Part shown: in pieces, positions 1 to 5,804 of the stretch
Position numbering within the stretch: position 1 is the first letter of the stretch
Layout: each line of letters starts with the position of its first letter
Assembly: GCA_015660155.1 (NCBI GenBank)
Contig: DQLO01000344.1
Location: forward strand, 1-5,804
Direction of reading: 5' to 3'
Length of the DNA: 5,804 bases
Origin: Verrucomicrobiota bacterium
GTDB lineage: Bacteria > Verrucomicrobiota > Verrucomicrobiia > Limisphaerales > UBA1100
Notes under the pieces: generated by a model
Told to the model about the DNA's origin: nothing
Database searches by the model: none
Seen by the model: only the letters and a program-made list of their open reading frames with translations
Translations under genes and position numbers: made by a program

Positions 1-911
1 AGCAGCGACTCGATGCCCACCGGCACCGGCCGACCGTGCGGCCACGCGTCCCAGTCGAGGCTGTGCCCGTATAGCCACAGAAAGCCGTCGCCGACGGAGA
101 GCGCCGTGCCGCGCAATTCCGACACGGGAAAATCGCTGCCGTACATCAACCGCGTGGTGCCAGTGGCGCGAAGGATCGCCTCGAACGCCGCCGGTTCGCA
201 GATGGCCGACGTGTCAAAAAAAACATTGTCGATGCCACGCAGATCGTCGATGGCGTCGGTCGTGTGCGCCGCATTAAAACCGCGCGCGGCGTGGGCCAGC
301 ACGAGGCGCGCGTTGGGGTGCCGGCGGCATTGCGTTTGGATGTACGCGAGGTTGCGCGGATCGCTCAGCGCCTTAGGCAGCACCATGTGCATCGTGATCC
401 ATAGCCCGTGCCGGTGCGCCAGTTCCCACGCCCACTCGGGCAGAAACTCGCCTTGCTCCGCGTTGAACTGATCCTCGCGTTCGACGAAAACGTGGTAAAC
501 TTTGAAGCCAGAAAAATTGTTTTCGAGCAACACGGCCTCGACTTCGGCGGGATCGTCATCGGGCCGAATGAGCATCAGCCCGCGGCAGTTCGGGTGCGCC
601 TTGATTTCATCGGCCACAAAACGATTGGCAGCGGCGCAGTCGAGTTCGCTCACGGGAAAACCGAAGAACAGTCCGTCTGTCAAAACCGCGTCACCCATCC
701 ACTGCCGCATGCTCGCGAGCATCGCGTCGTGGCCCACCTCCGGCGCGGCGGCCTCGACATCGATATGCCGCAAATCATACCAATGCGCGTGGGCATCGAA
801 GGCGTTTGGCGGGATGAAGCCGCCGAGCTTTTGCTCGAACAACTCGAGGTCGGCCGCAGAGATTTCAAATCTCGCGGGATCCGTGAAGTCGCGTAGGCCC
901 GGCGTGCTCAC
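1..911 (-). CDS. Amidohydrolase (Amidohydro_2 / COG2159-type TIM-barrel metal-dependent hydrolase), C-terminus cut by window edge
   Basis: Predicted soluble TIM-barrel enzyme that uses a divalent metal to hydrolyse, or in some relatives decarboxylate or hydrate, a small organic acid, lactone or amide. The visible 303 codons carry the family's metal-site pattern: DAHAH (residues 39-43), an FKVYH strand (136-140), ITMHM with His175, LAHAARG with His207, and MYGSDFP with Asp260. There is no signal peptide, so it should be cytoplasmic. The GTG at 911-909 is chosen because it is the only usual start codon between the in-frame TGA of the upstream propeller gene (954-956) and the DAHAH motif. A weak GGAA lies 11 nt before it. 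The first and second His and the Asp are in normal order, so the enzyme looks intact as far as it is seen. It is the last visible gene of the leftward set. Relatives include lactonases (LigI), hydratases (LigJ) and ACMSD, so the substrate cannot be named. Confidence 0.87.
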   Translation of the reverse strand, partial: MSTPGLRDFTDPARFEISAADLELFEQKLGGFIPPNAFDAHAHWYDLRHIDVEAAAPEVGHDAMLASMRQWMGDAVLTDGLFFGFPVSELDCAAANRFVADEIKAHPNCRGLMLIRPDDDPAEVEAVLLENNFSGFKVYHVFVEREDQFNAEQGEFLPEWAWELAHRHGLWITMHMVLPKALSDPRNLAYIQTQCRRHPNARLVLAHAARGFNAAHTTDAIDDLRGIDNVFFDTSAICEPAAFEAILRATGTTRLMYGSDFPVSELRGTALSVGDGFLWLYGHSLDWDAWPHGRPVPVGIESL

Positions 912-930
912 GGCGCTTTTGCTTCCGTGA
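908..930 (-). promoter_or_regulatory. Inverted repeat enclosing the amidohydrolase start codon
   Basis: On the minus strand TCACGG (930-925) and CCGTGA (913-908) are perfect inverted 6-mers separated by 11 nt. A further GC/GC pair flanks an AAAA loop. In RNA the right arm contains the GTG start of the amidohydrolase, and the GGA of its weak ribosome site lies at the left arm. Folding would therefore hide the start, and translation of the short ORF across it would open it. It is not a terminator, because no U-run follows. The stem is short and may be coincidental. Confidence 0.3.
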
Positions 931-967
931 TCTCGCGGAACATTTTCCCTGAATCAATGAGACGCAT
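908..967 (-). CDS. Possible 19-codon coupling ORF between the propeller gene and the amidohydrolase
   Basis: A short ORF, MRLIDSGKMFREITEAKAP, starts inside the last codons of the propeller gene (ATG at 967-965, in a different frame from that gene). It ends with a TGA at 910-908 that overlaps the GTG start of the amidohydrolase in the arrangement GTGA. An internal ATG at 943-941 would give an 11-codon version and has AGGG a few bases upstream, with unusually tight spacing; the first ATG has no visible Shine-Dalgarno. I recognise no homology. It could be a translated leader that hands ribosomes to the weakly initiated GTG, or a chance ORF. Another possibility is the remnant of an N-terminal extension of the amidohydrolase lost by a frameshift. 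The same GTGAGC start/stop overlap occurs at the aldolase-metallopeptidase junction, which is the main reason to list it. Confidence 0.25.
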   Translation of the reverse strand: MRLIDSGKMFREITEAKAP

Positions 968-2549
968 TAAACTGAAACGAGTAGAGGTCAGCGTCTTTGA
1001 TCTCGAAACGAAGACGCACTGCCTGACCGGCAAGATCCCCCAAGGAATTTCCCTTGTTCCATTTCACCGTGAGGTTGAGTGTGTCTCCAAACTGCTCCTG
1101 GCAATTGGCCAACTCGTAACCGGGAATGGGGTTGCCATCTGCATCCTGTATTTCCACTCGGATGCTTCCGGCAGCGGAAGTGGCCAAATTCATTTCCAAC
1201 CTGTCTCCGGCAAACCGTATCGGCTTGGTGACCAATTCCCCACCCTTCATTGGAGCGTTTATGGAGACAAATCCGTCGAGCCTCAACGTGTAGCGCCGGA
1301 GTACGCTGCCTTTGCCGTGCCAGTAGCTCTCGGTGGCATAAAGCGAAAGTTCATTGGGCGCGCCCGGCAGCGAAGACGGAGTTTCCACAAGATGCCAGCC
1401 AATGTATTGAGCACCGTATTGCCATGTTCCGGGGCGTTGGATTCCAGGCCGGAGGAAAGCCTCGTTCCATCGTTTGAAATGTAATCCGTCGCGGCTGACC
1501 ATGAGAAGGCCCTCGGTAATCGCCGTGCCGTAGCGTTCACTGGATGATGATCGAAGCCGACGCTGCTCCAAGTCGGGAAGTGACTTCGTTGACTCAGCCC
1601 ACTTGCGGTCGATATATCGGGTGGGGAATCCGATGAGGAGATGGGGCGCCCTTAGGTATGGTTTTATTTGATTTGTATAAATGTGTTCAACCGGGGAATC
1701 GGTATAGGTGATGTCCTTGACTTGCGTCCAGTTGAGCATGTCATCGGATACCGCTGTGCGAATGGCGCGGTATCCCGCCGGTTTCCAGTTTTTGTCGGTG
1801 GTGGTGCCACTGGTAAAGATCCGCCAGTAAGCCCGGTATTTGCGGATCGACGGATCCCAAAAGGCGAGGTTCTGTGAGTCGAACGCTCCAAGGCCCTGCA
1901 GAATGGGCTGCTCCGTCATCGGCGACCACCGAAAGCCGTCTGGGGATTTGTACGGCAAAAGGCCGCTTGAGCGGAAGATCGCCTTGTACTGTGCATCCGG
2001 CTTGGCAGCGGGATTTTCATCCTTAAAAACTGCCGGGTGGCCGGGATCCACCTTCACGCTGCCAACAGGCCCCGGGATCATGATGATATTGTTTTTCTTG
2101 GATCCGTTAAACTCGTAAAGCCCCAGTTCAGGCTTGCGCCACCGAATACCGTCATCGCTTTCCGCATAACAGCAATAGAGAGGATGGCGTTTGGTGTTGA
2201 GCTTCCCCTGCTCCACCTCAAGATGCCACGCCTTATAGTACATCCGATACTTTTCGCCGTCATGAAAAATACTATGATAGCCGGATCCTGTCCCTTCCCA
2301 GGGCGCGTCATGGACGATGGCAATCTCTCTTGGGACCGGATGATGCAACCGTTGCCGGGCACCCTGTATTTTGTCGATCAGGTAAGCGTCGATAAACAAC
2401 TCACGGCGCGAGCCAATATCAACCGCTTCTGTCGTGCCTGCGGCGGGCAACTGAGTTGGCACCGTGAAAAGGCTGGCCAAAGCCAAGCCAAAGACTGCTA
2501 CCTGTTTCACCCCATCAATGCGCGTGCGGTGTATTGTCTTTTTTAGCAT
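954..2549 (-). CDS. Secreted beta-propeller protein, GH43/GH32-like fold, uncharacterised planctomycete/verrucomicrobial family
   Basis: The 531-residue protein starts at the ATG at 2549. The frame stays open up to 2633, but only this start places a signal peptide at the N-terminus: basic MLKKTIHRTR, hydrophobic core about residues 16-30, likely cleavage near 37-38 (LPAAG). The longer form would also overlap the preceding gene by 58 bp. The mature part begins with RRELFIDAYLID and HHPVPRE, which I recall from many planctomycete and verrucomicrobial proteins. Four S-x-D-like turns recur (SDDGIRW 131-137, SPDGFRW 202-208, SDDMLNW 268-274, SRDGLHF 352-358), as in five-bladed GH32/GH43-type propellers. 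A beta-rich C-terminal module (about 420-531) ends in DADLYSFQF. A role in binding or cutting extracellular glycans is inferred; I cannot assign catalytic acids. The gene lies 26 bp after the pseudopilin gene. Its ribosome site is weak (AAGAAA), which suggests it depends on upstream translation. Confidence 0.83.
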   Translation of the reverse strand: MLKKTIHRTRIDGVKQVAVFGLALASLFTVPTQLPAAGTTEAVDIGSRRELFIDAYLIDKIQGARQRLHHPVPREIAIVHDAPWEGTGSGYHSIFHDGEKYRMYYKAWHLEVEQGKLNTKRHPLYCCYAESDDGIRWRKPELGLYEFNGSKKNNIIMIPGPVGSVKVDPGHPAVFKDENPAAKPDAQYKAIFRSSGLLPYKSPDGFRWSPMTEQPILQGLGAFDSQNLAFWDPSIRKYRAYWRIFTSGTTTDKNWKPAGYRAIRTAVSDDMLNWTQVKDITYTDSPVEHIYTNQIKPYLRAPHLLIGFPTRYIDRKWAESTKSLPDLEQRRLRSSSSERYGTAITEGLLMVSRDGLHFKRWNEAFLRPGIQRPGTWQYGAQYIGWHLVETPSSLPGAPNELSLYATESYWHGKGSVLRRYTLRLDGFVSINAPMKGGELVTKPIRFAGDRLEMNLATSAAGSIRVEIQDADGNPIPGYELANCQEQFGDTLNLTVKWNKGNSLGDLAGQAVRLRFEIKDADLYSFQFNASH

Positions 2550-2575
2550 TTTCTTGTTTGGATCGATTTTGCGCT

Positions 2576-3361
2576 TCAATCCTCCAAGTCCCAAAAGGAG
2601 TGCACCGGTGCGCCTCGAGCTTTGGTCTTCCAAAGTTCCCTGAAAGCAACCCGTTCAACGTGTCCGTCCAACAAAGTTACGTTGGCACCATCACTATGAA
2701 CCGTGGGGCGACCGTGACTGAAAGGGGCATAATTCGGGTCTGAGTCACCCTCACCATCGCCATTTGAATCGAAGGTGAAGGGACGCAAGAGCGGGGAATA
2801 GACATAGTAACCGTCGGTGTCCATGAACATCAACGCATCCCCCGGATTATTTATGCGAGTAGACTTCAATGGCGGGGCGGTGATCCCGCTGAGATATTGG
2901 TAATAAAACATGCCGTTCAATCGCTTGCCGTAGGTGCCAAAATTGACACCGATCCAGCTGTTCCAACTGGTCGAACTCCAGCCTTTGCCCCGGTAATATG
3001 GCGGCGGCCCAAAACTGCCGCCCGGGCATTTGCGAATCTCAGCCTTTTGCACGGTCGACTCGGCTTGCGCAGTCCGGCGCTTGGCCACGTAAGGGGCAAG
3101 CGTCTCAAAAACGTACGACTTCGTGGACTGGGTGGCAAAACCCGTGGCGAAGTAAGGCACGGCATCTTCGTGATCGTTCATGTGGAGATGAACGGCATAG
3201 CCCCAGTTTTTCATGTTGGAGACGCACTTGATCGCTTGGGCCCGATTCTTGGCTTTCGCCAGCGCAGGAAGAAGCATCGCAGCCAGAATCGCGATGATGG
3301 CAATCACCACCAATAACTCGATTAGCGTAAACGCTCCCCGACGACATTTGTTCCTTCTCAT
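2576..3361 (-). CDS. Type II secretion-like pseudopilin with H-X9-DG domain (DUF1559-like)
   Basis: A 261-residue prepilin-type protein. It has a short basic leader ([10 protein letters not shown]), then a processing site before FTLIELL, with Glu15 at the conserved +5 position and a hydrophobic helix to about residue 34. The residue before the cut is Ala rather than the classical Gly, although Gly is one position earlier. The globular part ends with the H-X9-DG signature: His222, nine residues, Asp232-Gly233, followed by HVE. A Cys-containing segment (KCPGG, 111-115) and an acidic loop, [11 protein letters not shown] (198-208), look like a possible Ca2+ site. Such proteins are anchored in the inner membrane or assembled into short pili or secretion pseudopili after prepilin peptidase processing; members of this large family are mostly uncharacterised. 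AGAGGG lies 4 nt before the ATG and fixes the start. It sits between the metallopeptidase and propeller genes. Confidence 0.92.
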   Translation of the reverse strand: MRRNKCRRGAFTLIELLVVIAIIAILAAMLLPALAKAKNRAQAIKCVSNMKNWGYAVHLHMNDHEDAVPYFATGFATQSTKSYVFETLAPYVAKRRTAQAESTVQKAEIRKCPGGSFGPPPYYRGKGWSSTSWNSWIGVNFGTYGKRLNGMFYYQYLSGITAPPLKSTRINNPGDALMFMDTDGYYVYSPLLRPFTFDSNGDGEGDSDPNYAPFSHGRPTVHSDGANVTLLDGHVERVAFRELWKTKARGAPVHSFWDLED

Positions 3362-3365
3362 TGAA

Positions 3366-3371
3366 CCCTCT
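3366..3371 (-). promoter_or_regulatory. Ribosome binding site of the pseudopilin gene
   Basis: On the minus strand AGAGGG precedes the ATG at 3361 by 4 nt. It is the clearest Shine-Dalgarno in the window. The other minus-strand genes show only weak purine tracts or rely on overlap with the upstream gene, so the pseudopilin is probably the most independently translated member of the set. Confidence 0.6.
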
Positions 3372-3397
3372 TTTGCTCGCTACGGATGAACACGGGC

Positions 3398-4870
3398 TTA
3401 TGGTGAGGGTTGGTCAAAAGCAATAAAATTAACCCCGCTTCTCAGGTGCCTGTAGGGGTATCGATCCAGTTGACTGCTGCACGGGCCGGGGGTGTCCACC
3501 CGGAAACTGCGCGCGGTGATGGGATCGTAGGCGCGTTTGTGAGCCACGGCCGCCTTGACGACAATCACGTTGAGAGTCTCGGGAGCGACGCCTTGGCTGC
3601 GCCATTGGCCAAGGTCGAACGGCGCGGTCTTGTGGCTCGTCAACAGCAGGGTTACTCCGGCGTGACGCACGAGGGCACAGTCGCCCATGTCGGCAGAGTC
3701 GCCAACCATCGAGGCCAAGTGACTTTGTTTGTCCTCCAGTTCAAAGCGCCCATCGCTGCGCGAGAGCATTTCGACCTCAAGCTCCAGCGGGCCAAGGTCG
3801 AGTCGGCTGCCTTTGCCGCCGATGGCCAAGGTGGCTTTGTCGCCAACGCGAACCTTGGCCAAGCGCGCCACCGCCGCTGGGTCGTTGATGCAGACTGCGG
3901 CATTTTCGATCTCTTGCTCAATGAGCGCCCGCAGGCAGCCGGTGCCATCGCCGGGCGCTCCGGCGCCGATGTTGTCGGACGGCTCGACCAAAACGGTAAG
4001 ACCGCCAACCGGCTCACGCAGCCGGGGCATGACGGACTCAAGCGAGCCTTCACTCGCCAGTACGCCGCCCCTCAACTCCCCGGCCAAGCGCACTAGCTTG
4101 GCCAAGCGCTCCTCCGCAGCCCCGGCGGAGCTGGTGGTGACGACCTGAAAACTCAGTCCAGTGTCCGGCGTGTCGGCGAAGGCAAACCCGGCGGCGACAT
4201 TGACGGCCCAGACATCGCCGCCCTCCATCGAACGCGCCTCGGCCTCGAGCGTTCGCATCGGGTCATCAGCCGTTCCGGTAGCCGTCGGCGGGAGGAGGAT
4301 ATTTGCCTGTCGCAGGTGCATGCGGGGCCGGGCGCCGTCGAGGCACTTGGCCAACAACTTGGCAGCACGAACGGCAGCGTCGCGGGCGTCGGCGTGGGGA
4401 TTTTCGCGGTAAGCCACGAGGCAATCGGCGTGGGCCGCCATCGCCGGTGTGAAATTGGCGTGCAGGTCATAAACACCTAAGATCGGTTTGTCGTCGCCGG
4501 CCAGCTTGCGAATGCGCCGAAGAAGTTCGCCCTCAACATCGCGAATGTTTATTGAAACCATCGCGCCGTGGAGCACGAGAAAAACGGCATCGCAACCGGG
4601 TTGCCAAGCGGCCTTGAATTCGCTCCACCACGTCTCGACTACTTCGTCCTCCACAGTACCGCTTGGAGTCGCGCGGTAGTCGATCGACGGCAGCATCTCC
4701 CAACCCTGCCCGTTCGCGTATTCGAGAACACCGCCAAGCGGAGAGGCATCCCCGGCGCAGGCCAGCATCCCGGCGCCGCGCCGAATGTCGAAATCGACCA
4801 GCGCAGTCGTGTCGTCCACAAACGAATGCGTCTCGTGAAACAGACCGGCGATGACAATGCGGCGGCTCAC
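3398..4870 (-). CDS. M81 family metallopeptidase (MlrC-like)
   Basis: A full-length 490-residue member of the family named after MlrC, the zinc enzyme that hydrolyses linearised microcystin in sphingomonads. Most bacterial relatives act on unknown peptides or amides. The N-terminal DUF1485 part shows FHETHSF (11-17), LVLHGAMV (99-106), the metal-binding-type DLHAN (135-139) and YRENPHAD (154-161). The C-terminal MlrC domain has [12 protein letters not shown] (299-310), close to the usual DNPGGGAPGD. There is no signal peptide, so it is probably cytoplasmic. It starts at GTG 4870-4868, which overlaps the TGA of the aldolase gene by 4 bp (GTGA), a typical sign of translational coupling. The start is well supported because the family's first strand ([12 protein letters not shown]) begins directly after it. 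The family assignment is secure; a real microcystin substrate is not implied. Confidence 0.93.
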   Translation of the reverse strand: MSRRIVIAGLFHETHSFVDDTTALVDFDIRRGAGMLACAGDASPLGGVLEYANGQGWEMLPSIDYRATPSGTVEDEVVETWWSEFKAAWQPGCDAVFLVLHGAMVSINIRDVEGELLRRIRKLAGDDKPILGVYDLHANFTPAMAAHADCLVAYRENPHADARDAAVRAAKLLAKCLDGARPRMHLRQANILLPPTATGTADDPMRTLEAEARSMEGGDVWAVNVAAGFAFADTPDTGLSFQVVTTSSAGAAEERLAKLVRLAGELRGGVLASEGSLESVMPRLREPVGGLTVLVEPSDNIGAGAPGDGTGCLRALIEQEIENAAVCINDPAAVARLAKVRVGDKATLAIGGKGSRLDLGPLELEVEMLSRSDGRFELEDKQSHLASMVGDSADMGDCALVRHAGVTLLLTSHKTAPFDLGQWRSQGVAPETLNVIVVKAAVAHKRAYDPITARSFRVDTPGPCSSQLDRYPYRHLRSGVNFIAFDQPSP

Positions 4871-5514
4871 AATATGCCGTGCTTCGCGAACACATCGCGC
4901 ACCGGCACACCGGCGGCAAGCTCATCGCGAACCGTGTTTTCGCCGCTCACTTTTTCGCGGGCCAACGTCAAAGTTTCATCGGCAACCTCCTGCGGAATGA
5001 TCACCACGCCGTCCTCGTCGCCGATGAGAAAATCCCCGTTCCTCGCCGTGACGCCGTCGATGGTGACCGCTTGCCCAAGCGCCACCACGTCGATGCGGCC
5101 TTTGCTGTCCGCCGGAGTGCAGCCGATGCCAAACACGGGAAAGTCCATGCCGTTGAGCGCCCAGAGATCGCGCGAGCAGGCACTCATTACCACGCCCCGC
5201 ACGCCCTTGGCCAAGCAGGCCGTGGAGAGGAGTTCGCCCCAAAAGGCACACTGCCGGTTGTGGCCGGCATCCACCAACAACACGTCACCCGGCTGCATCG
5301 TGTCGATCGCCTCCAACTCCAGCTTGTACGGCTCGGCGGGAACCTCATCCACGGCCTCCGCCCGTGCGGTGAAAACACGGCCGCAAACCCGGCGCACCGG
5401 AGTGAGCGCTGCGATCTCCGAGCCAAGCGACTGCTGCCGATGGCCAAGTCCATCGAGCACATCGGCAATCACAGCCGAATAGAGTTTGTCCAAAATGTCC
5501 ACAGGGTTGCCCAT
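4867..5514 (-). CDS. RraA-like family protein (HMG/CHA aldolase-type fold)
   Basis: A 215-residue protein of the RraA / 4-hydroxy-4-methyl-2-oxoglutarate aldolase family, often mislabelled dimethylmenaquinone methyltransferase. Catabolic members cleave 4-carboxy-4-hydroxy-2-oxo acids into pyruvate or oxaloacetate products with Mg2+. Visible family features are [14 protein letters not shown] (11-24), [10 protein letters not shown] (75-84), GELLS (93-97), [13 protein letters not shown] with the Arg115-Asp116 pair that binds substrate and metal in known aldolases, [10 protein letters not shown] (165-174), and a C-terminal [14 protein letters not shown]. The ATG at 5514 is preferred over an in-frame GTG at 5625 because the extra 37 residues are basic and match nothing in the family, while the shorter form has normal length. 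No clear Shine-Dalgarno is seen. It is the first gene of the leftward set and overlaps the metallopeptidase gene by 4 bp. A catabolic enzyme is more likely than the RNase E regulator RraA, given its neighbours, but the reaction is not proven. Confidence 0.88.
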   Translation of the reverse strand: MGNPVDILDKLYSAVIADVLDGLGHRQQSLGSEIAALTPVRRVCGRVFTARAEAVDEVPAEPYKLELEAIDTMQPGDVLLVDAGHNRQCAFWGELLSTACLAKGVRGVVMSACSRDLWALNGMDFPVFGIGCTPADSKGRIDVVALGQAVTIDGVTARNGDFLIGDEDGVVIIPQEVADETLTLAREKVSGENTVRDELAAGVPVRDVFAKHGIL

Positions 5515-5643
5515 AAGCGGCGGGATTGTGTCGCGGCGCGCCACGCAAGAGCAACCGTTTTCTCTTTGCTTAAACCTGATTTTCTCCGACGTTGCCCGTG
5601 TTCGACTAAATTCAGACCACACCACGACTCATTTGATATTCTC
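5515..5643. promoter_or_regulatory. Divergent intergenic region, presumed promoters for both directions
   Basis: These 129 bp separate the leftward aldolase gene from the rightward pseudopilin gene and must hold the start of at least one transcript on each side. The half next to the pseudopilin is AT-richer, as expected for a promoter. I found no convincing -35/-10 pair in either direction. A perfect 8-bp palindrome, GGCGCGCC, lies at 5535-5542, close to the aldolase start; it could be an operator half or simply a GC-rich coincidence. Confidence 0.4.
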
Positions 5644-5804
5644 ATGAAACAAACAAAAGCCTTCACCCTCATCGAACTGCTGGTGGTGATTGCGATTATT
5701 GCCATCCTTGCCGGGATGCTGCTCCCGGCACTGTCAAAGGCCAAGGGCAACGGTCAGAGAATTTCCTGTCTCAACAACATGCGCCAAGTTGGCCTGTCCA
5801 TGAT
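5644..5804 (+). CDS. Second prepilin-type (pseudopilin) protein, N-terminal fragment cut by window edge
   Basis: Fifty-three codons are visible. They encode a six-residue leader, MKQTKA, then [18 protein letters not shown] and a helix that continues through [10 protein letters not shown]. Cleavage is expected before Phe7, and Glu11 is then the +5 Glu of the mature protein. As in the other pseudopilin here, Ala precedes the cut; no Gly is near it. The segment after the helix ([15 protein letters not shown]) has the CxxNMxxxG pattern seen in H-X9-DG/DUF1559-type proteins and in the paralogue at 2576-3361 ([10 protein letters not shown]). It is transcribed away from the operon. No strong ribosome site precedes the ATG. 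The C-terminus, and so the subtype, lies outside the window. Confidence 0.88.
   Translation, partial: MKQTKAFTLIELLVVIAIIAILAGMLLPALSKAKGNGQRISCLNNMRQVGLSM

Noticed and set aside
408..896. Plus-strand open frame of about 162 codons
   Set aside because: It is antisense to the amidohydrolase, which carries the complete metal-ligand pattern in its own frame.
914..930. Rho-independent terminator between the propeller and amidohydrolase genes
   Set aside because: The inverted repeat is only 6 bp and no U-run follows on the minus strand; the gap is short and the next gene is co-directional.
927..1484. Plus-strand open frame of about 185 codons
   Set aside because: It is antisense to the 3' part of the propeller gene, whose own frame has strong family features; no motif or ribosome site supports the shadow frame.
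1850..2290. Several GGATCC hexamers in the propeller gene
   Set aside because: Spacing is irregular and contexts differ; it is short-word coincidence in coding sequence with no repeat structure around it.
2550..2633. N-terminal extension of the propeller gene back to an ATG at 2633
   Set aside because: It would overlap the end of the pseudopilin gene and put 28 extra residues before the signal peptide; the ATG at 2549 gives a normal signal sequence.
3854..5215. Recurring palindrome CTTGGCCAAG (3854-3863, 4097-4106, 5206-5215) and shorter TTGGCC variants
   Set aside because: All copies are inside coding sequence and encode Leu-Ala-Lys as TTG-GCC-AAG; codon preference explains them better than an operator or uptake-type repeat.
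4568..5482. Long plus-strand open frame of about 304 codons
   Set aside because: It lies wholly antisense to the metallopeptidase and aldolase genes, is rich in Ser, Arg, Pro and Thr, and has no recognisable domain; long antisense frames are expected in GC-rich coding DNA.
5515..5625. N-terminal extension of the aldolase-family gene back to a GTG at 5625
   Set aside because: The added 37 residues have no family similarity and would fill most of the divergent intergenic region.

Overview
The window looks like chromosomal DNA of a free-living, moderately GC-rich bacterium of the Planctomycetota-Verrucomicrobiota-Lentisphaerota group, most likely Verrucomicrobiota. The basis is two prepilin-type proteins with the [18 protein letters not shown]-terminus (one also carries the H-X9-DG C-terminal motif), plus a secreted beta-propeller protein of a kind I recall mainly from planctomycete and verrucomicrobial genomes. 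The taxonomic call is an inference from gene content; there is no rRNA or other marker gene.

Layout. Five genes run leftwards on the minus strand, in transcription order: an RraA-like aldolase-family protein (5514-4867), an M81/MlrC-family metallopeptidase (4870-3398), an H-X9-DG pseudopilin (3361-2576), a secreted GH43/GH32-like beta-propeller protein (2549-954) and an amidohydrolase cut by the left edge (911-1). The junctions are a 4-bp overlap, then gaps of 36, 26 and 42 bp, so a single operon is likely. A 19-codon ORF may bridge the last gap, and its stop overlaps the amidohydrolase GTG start. A second pseudopilin starts at 5644 on the plus strand and runs off the right edge. The 129 bp between it and the aldolase gene should hold divergent promoters.

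How the genes may work together. The aldolase-family protein, the metallopeptidase and the amidohydrolase are soluble, metal-dependent catabolic enzyme types. The pseudopilin and the propeller protein are exported or envelope-associated. A plausible reading is a degradation locus in which the exported pair handles or binds an extracellular, probably carbohydrate-containing, substrate and the cytoplasmic enzymes process released acids, lactones or amides. The substrate cannot be read from the sequence. The two exported-protein genes are visibly less GC-rich than the three enzyme genes, so they may have joined the locus separately.

No tRNA, rRNA, CRISPR array, transposase or convincing rho-independent terminator was seen. 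There is no gene-free stretch longer than 129 bp. I did not find a clearly new defence or mobile system; the points of interest are the gene combination and the start-site architecture.
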